A stretch of DNA of 64,000 nt from Nonomuraea helvata (GTDB lineage Bacteria; Actinomycetota; Actinomycetes; Streptosporangiales; Streptosporangiaceae): contig NZ_BAAAXV010000009.1 in NCBI RefSeq assembly GCF_039535785.1, forward strand, positions 1,612,001 through 1,676,000. The letters run 5' to 3'. Position 1 is the first letter of the stretch; every line of letters begins with the position of its first letter. Below are positions 61,015-64,000 of this stretch, piece after piece. The notes under the pieces are model-generated. The model saw only the letters and a program-made list of their open reading frames with translations, was not told where the DNA came from and made no database searches. Position numbers and translations under genes: made by a program.

Positions 61015-61507
61015 ACTCGAGGCCGTTTTCATCGAGGGCGTTGTAGATCGTCACTTGGCCGTTCGGGAAGCCGAACCCCAAAGACACGATCGTCCCCTCC
61101 ACGAGATCTCTGCTTCTCCACATCAGCAGTTCCACTGCCGAACAAGGCTCGCCGACCAAGGCAGTGAGCTCGTCTGATGCATCATCTCGCCATGCCAGGT
61201 GGAAGTCCGGCCAGTCCAGCGCGCGCTTCGGATCGATGGTGTTCCAGGTGATGGAGAGCTCGTCGAACTTCCAGTGGTTGATCTCGACCTGTTCGCCATC
61301 GAAGTCCAGGAGGATCGGGCAGTCGGCGAACCACTCATCCTGATCGAGATCCCACACCAGGAGTGCGCGGGTCAGCCGCCGCCCAGTGAGGTGGGCCAGC
61401 CGCACTCCGTGAGCGGTCGTGATCGCCGATTGTCCACTCAACCACTCCGGCCTGTATCCGGGGATCCCGAAGTTGAACATCCAGTGATTGTGCCGGAATG
61501 CCCTCAC
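60959..61507 (-). CDS. Immunity-like protein of unknown function (182 aa)
   Basis: 182 residues, acidic and Trp-rich: ALLVWDLDQDEWFADCPILL then DFDGEQVEINHWKFDELSIT, and EPCSAVELLMWRSRDLVEGT then IVSLGFGFPNGQVTIYNALD. The beta-strand-rich pattern with many exposed acidic and aromatic residues is typical of toxin-immunity proteins, but I cannot name the family. Its 5' side touches an integrase remnant. Confidence 0.5.
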   Translation of the reverse strand: MRAFRHNHWMFNFGIPGYRPEWLSGQSAITTAHGVRLAHLTGRRLTRALLVWDLDQDEWFADCPILLDFDGEQVEINHWKFDELSITWNTIDPKRALDWPDFHLAWRDDASDELTALVGEPCSAVELLMWRSRDLVEGTIVSLGFGFPNGQVTIYNALDENGLEFTSPGDHYTRYTLGTSDP

Positions 61508-61531
61508 TTCCGCCGTGCCATTTGCGTGCCA

Positions 61532-61680
61532 TTAAGGGCCGTCCGCTCCGCGTGCCAGCGCGTCGAGCTTGCGGGCGACCTCGCGTTGGCGTTCGTCGGT
61601 GGAGTGCTGGTAGATGAGAGCGGCCCGGGTGCTGGAGTGGCCCATGCGGGCCATCAGCTCGCGGCGCGACCGGCCTCCTA
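61532..61680 (-). pseudogene. Tyrosine recombinase (phage-type integrase) C-terminal remnant
   Basis: The minus strand reads GGRSRRELMARMGHSSTRAA then LIYQHSTDERQREVARKLDA and a stop. ELMARMGHSS-x-x-x-x-x-x-Y is the C-terminal active-site block of tyrosine integrases (His and the nucleophile Tyr). The catalytic Arg and the rest are lost at a sharp junction near 61680. It marks an old integrative element here. Confidence 0.65.
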
Positions 61681-61746
61681 GTGCTGCTGCTCCTCCTGCC
61701 CACCGTCATCTGGCTTGCGATGACGATGCTGCGCCGCCGCAGGTAA
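61681..61746 (+). pseudogene. Tail of a membrane protein gene
   Basis: Plus frame VLLLLLPTVIWLAMTMLRRR then R and a stop looks like the last helix and positive tail of a membrane protein. It begins exactly where the integrase fragment stops, supporting a deletion junction at about 61680. Confidence 0.35.
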
Positions 61747-61886
61747 TGCTTTCAGCGGGGTACTCCAGTTCCCCAGAGGGGCGCCCTTGGTCAGTCAGTG
61801 TTCCACCAGAAGTTCGGGCGTCGCCGCAGCCACCGTCTCAAGAGGATCAACGCGCTCACCCGTGCGGAAGTTGAGAAGATCTTGGG

Positions 61887-62684
61887 ATGGAATTCGACGA
61901 CCCCACCCACATGCTCCAGGTATGCACCGAACGGCTCGGCGAGAAGGCCGGCCGACAGTTCGCAGCCATGGCCCGCCGCGGCTTCCGCTTGGACCCCCCT
62001 TCGGGCGACGCCCCAGCCACCGGGCGCTGCCGACTCGGCGGCCTGGCCCTGCTCGAACCGGGAAACCCCTGGCCCGAACTCGGCGGCTTCCCCCTGTCCC
62101 TGCACGCAGTACTCGACACTGACGCCCTCGCCCCCTGGCTCGGGGACGAACTGCCCACGCGACCGGGACTGCTCAACTTCTTCTACCTCGATCCGGATGT
62201 GCCGTACGAGGAGTACCAAAAGCTTGACATGTCCGGGCCTGAGGTATGTCGCGTGATTCCCGCCGACCCGGCACGGGCCGTCGAGACAGCCGCACCCGAA
62301 CCGGCCAGGAGCTATCCGGCCATTCCAGTCCACGCGGCCCAGGTGATCATGCTTCCGGACTGCTGGGACGTCGAGAACGACGACGTCGAGTTCGACACGG
62401 ACCAACACTGGGGCGCGACGTCGCTCATCCTCAACGAGATGAGCGGCCTGGACGCGAACACCGCCAACAGCCACTGCGCCTTCGGCTGGCCTGACACTTC
62501 GTACGCGTCCAGCGTGACCGATCGCGACGTCGATGGCCCCGCGATTCATCTGCTCCAACTCGCAGAGGACGGGAAGCTCGGATGGGGCTGGGGCGACGCC
62601 GGAACGATGTACTTCATGATTCCGGCGAAGGCGTTCACAGCGGGGAATTTCAGCAAGGTCGAGCCGGTCATGCGCTGCTGCTGA
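61887..62684 (+). CDS. DUF1963 (YwqG-like) protein
   Basis: 265 residues from an ATG with GAGAAGATC upstream. It has the DUF1963 pattern: GRCRLGGLALLEPGNPWPEL then GGFPLSLHAVLDTDALAPWL, PGLLNFFYLDPDVPYEEY, ATSLILNEMSGLD and IHLLQLAEDGKLGWGWGDAG then TMYFMIPAKAF. YwqG-type proteins occur as immunity or SUKH-like partners in toxin systems and also alone. It is cytosolic. It fits the immunity-rich neighbourhood. Confidence 0.75.
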   Translation: MEFDDPTHMLQVCTERLGEKAGRQFAAMARRGFRLDPPSGDAPATGRCRLGGLALLEPGNPWPELGGFPLSLHAVLDTDALAPWLGDELPTRPGLLNFFYLDPDVPYEEYQKLDMSGPEVCRVIPADPARAVETAAPEPARSYPAIPVHAAQVIMLPDCWDVENDDVEFDTDQHWGATSLILNEMSGLDANTANSHCAFGWPDTSYASSVTDRDVDGPAIHLLQLAEDGKLGWGWGDAGTMYFMIPAKAFTAGNFSKVEPVMRCC

Positions 62685-62687
62685 ACC

Positions 62688-62765
62688 CGTACCTGGCCGA
62701 GCACATCAACCAGGTCAGTGAACGCCGCACGCACAAGCTCGACATTCATCTAGCCCAAGACGTCC
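62688..62765 (+). mobile_element. Possible Tn3-family transposase C-terminal scrap
   Basis: In a frame overlapping the end of the DUF1963 gene, LNPYLAEHINQVSERRTHKL then DIHL resembles the last conserved block of Tn3-type transposases (SPYLxxHIxRFG). The match is short, and no other part of such an element is seen. Confidence 0.25.
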
Positions 62766-62859
62766 AACCGCGAACGACGGAAGGTCGTCGGCTGGCGGAA
62801 CACGCGAAGCCATCCCTGACAGAACCCGCCTGACAGCCCCGGAGGTGGGCGGCTGCCGT

Positions 62860-63522
62860 CTAGATCTCCGTTCTCGCTTGCTCGATTTGCCGCACGATGG
62901 CATGGGCACCATGCGCCTGTGCGAGGGCGTGCGCCTCGTCGAGTGTCGTGAGCGCGTCCGCCCGGCGGTCCTGGGCGGCGGCGATGTAGGCCAGCCCGAC
63001 CATGTTGGCGGCCACGCCCGGCAGGGCCCCGACCTTCCGGCGCAGCCGCGACGACTCCTCCAGCCGCTCGCGGGCTTCATCCAGCCGACCGGCCATGTGT
63101 GCCGCGATGCCCAAGTGCCGTAAGGCCTCGGACTGGATCGGCTTGTCGCCGACCTGCGCCGCCAGCTGGCAGGACCGCTCCAGTTCCGGAACCGCAGTCT
63201 CGTTGTCATGCCGGATGACCTGATGTAGGCAGCCGATCCAGAACAACGCCTCGGCCTCGCCGCGCGCGTCGCCCAGCGCCCGGTACAGCTCGAGCGCGCG
63301 CTCGAACAACGGCAGTTCAGCCGGGTCCTCAACGGGTGATGAGCCGGCGCTGGCGCGCTCGTTGAGAAATCGCGCATGCAGGATCCGCCCACGGGCCAAC
63401 GCGGCATCGGCCTCCACCGCGTCCAGGCTCCGTTCGGCGTCGGTCAGCACGCTGGCGTCGCCGCTGAACACTGCCCGTTCATAGAGCGTCTTGGCCTGTT
63501 CGATCCGGTCTTCGACGCTCAT
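62860..63522 (-). CDS. TPR-repeat protein
   Basis: 220 residues from the ATG at 63522 (MSVEDRIEQAKTLYERAVFS). About five TPR-type helix pairs are visible, for example FERALELYRALGDARGEAEA, LERSCQLAAQVGDKPIQSEA and LEESSRLRRKVGALPGVAAN. It resembles the TPR tail of larger actinobacterial regulators but is a complete short gene. It probably mediates protein contacts; partner unknown. Confidence 0.7.
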   Translation of the reverse strand: MSVEDRIEQAKTLYERAVFSGDASVLTDAERSLDAVEADAALARGRILHARFLNERASAGSSPVEDPAELPLFERALELYRALGDARGEAEALFWIGCLHQVIRHDNETAVPELERSCQLAAQVGDKPIQSEALRHLGIAAHMAGRLDEARERLEESSRLRRKVGALPGVAANMVGLAYIAAAQDRRADALTTLDEAHALAQAHGAHAIVRQIEQARTEI

Positions 63523-63607
63523 CGCCGCCCCCGCCCTGGCATCGCCACCACGTGCTAGATCAGCAGTAGAGTACTCCGGACGCGGATCGTCATGTGGATG
63601 GCCGGCG

Positions 63608-64000
63608 ATGAGTGGGTTGGCCGGTATTGGCCGCGACGAACACGCCCTGCCTGCCGCCGAAGAAGCCGTCACCATCTATCTCGACGGCCAGCCCGTCGCC
63701 GTCCTCGGACGGTGGGGTGGCGGCTTCCGAGTCCGTGACCTCACCGTGAACCGCGACACCGGACTCCAGACCACCGGTAGCAACGGCAAACCGGTACGCC
63801 TCGTGGCCGCCACCATCGTGGACGGACGGCCCATCGCCATCACCACGAACGACGACTGGCGCGACCCACCGATGAAGGTATGGGACGTCGCCACCGCTCA
63901 GCAGATCGGCCGGCTTTCCATGGGAACCGTGGGCGCACTCGCCGCCACCACGATCAACGGCCACCCCATCGCGGTTGCCGCCAGCCACAGCACGGTAGCG
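63608..64000 (+). CDS. TPR-scrap/WD40-like hybrid protein, partial
   Basis: Open from an ATG at 63608 to the window edge (131 codons). The first 23 residues, MSGLAGIGRDEHALPAAEEA then VTIY, match the helix of TPR-NB-ARC proteins; from LDGQPVAVLGRWGGGFRVRD onward the sequence is WD40-like with VAATIVDGRPIAITTNDDWR, MKVWDVATAQQIGRLSMGTV and AATTINGHPIAVAAS repeats, each about 50 residues. The junction looks like a fusion of two unrelated gene parts. The start may lie elsewhere. Confidence 0.5.
   Translation, partial: MSGLAGIGRDEHALPAAEEAVTIYLDGQPVAVLGRWGGGFRVRDLTVNRDTGLQTTGSNGKPVRLVAATIVDGRPIAITTNDDWRDPPMKVWDVATAQQIGRLSMGTVGALAATTINGHPIAVAASHSTVA

Overview
The window is high-GC actinobacterial DNA with many GTG starts. 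Gene content points to the order Streptosporangiales (a Nonomuraea-like genome is my guess). The anchor is the conserved near-origin block at 12.7-25.3 kb: tRNA-Leu(CAG), fhaA, fhaB, pstP, rodA, pbpA, two Ser/Thr kinases (the second, PknB, with three PASTA domains), then on the opposite strand trpG/pabA, a class E sortase, a rhomboid protease and cyclophilin, with crgA between them on the plus strand. This block couples Ser/Thr phosphorylation to peptidoglycan growth and division.

0-12.6 kb is accessory sequence. Two GlxA-type regulators each face a divergent target (an alpha/beta hydrolase and a 14-TM MFS exporter). There is also an AhpD-like protein, a Tat-exported multicopper oxidase, an ECF sigma factor with its CU044_5270-type partner, and a class IV aminotransferase divergent from a MocR regulator. 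Between them lie gene remnants: a hydrolase scrap, a truncated BTAD regulator, and ISL3, IS630, IS5 and serine-recombinase fragments.

25.3-36 kb holds ordinary chromosomal genes: a DUF5324 protein, a conserved unknown, an OmpR-type two-component system with a Rieske protein and a divergent secreted protein, a broken GNAT gene, SRPBCC/NTF2-like proteins, a PadR regulator with a clear palindromic operator, an MBL hydrolase, a VOC protein, a NarL-type two-component system and an alpha/beta hydrolase. 36-43.8 kb carries an RHH/PIN-like pair, a GT-C membrane protein, a phosphatase and a run of exported proteins (tandem-repeat protein, Ig-like protein, M23 peptidase), interrupted by SDR and GH16 fragments.

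43.8-56 kb has three methyltransferases, a BtrH-like protein divergent from an aminoglycoside phosphotransferase-like protein, an L,D-transpeptidase divergent from a Thr/Pro-rich exported protein ending at a sortase-like IPVTG, a nucleotidyltransferase-like protein, a crystallin-fold (I36-like) protein, a DinB protein and several unknowns.

56-64 kb contains a 1031-residue AfsR-like BTAD/NB-ARC/TPR regulator, then a row of small immunity-like genes (a WapI-like protein, a DUF1963 protein and unknowns) mixed with a tyrosine-integrase tail and other scraps. The window ends in a TPR protein and a partial ORF that looks like a TPR fragment joined to WD40-like repeats. I saw no CRISPR array, rRNA, intact IS or intact prophage.
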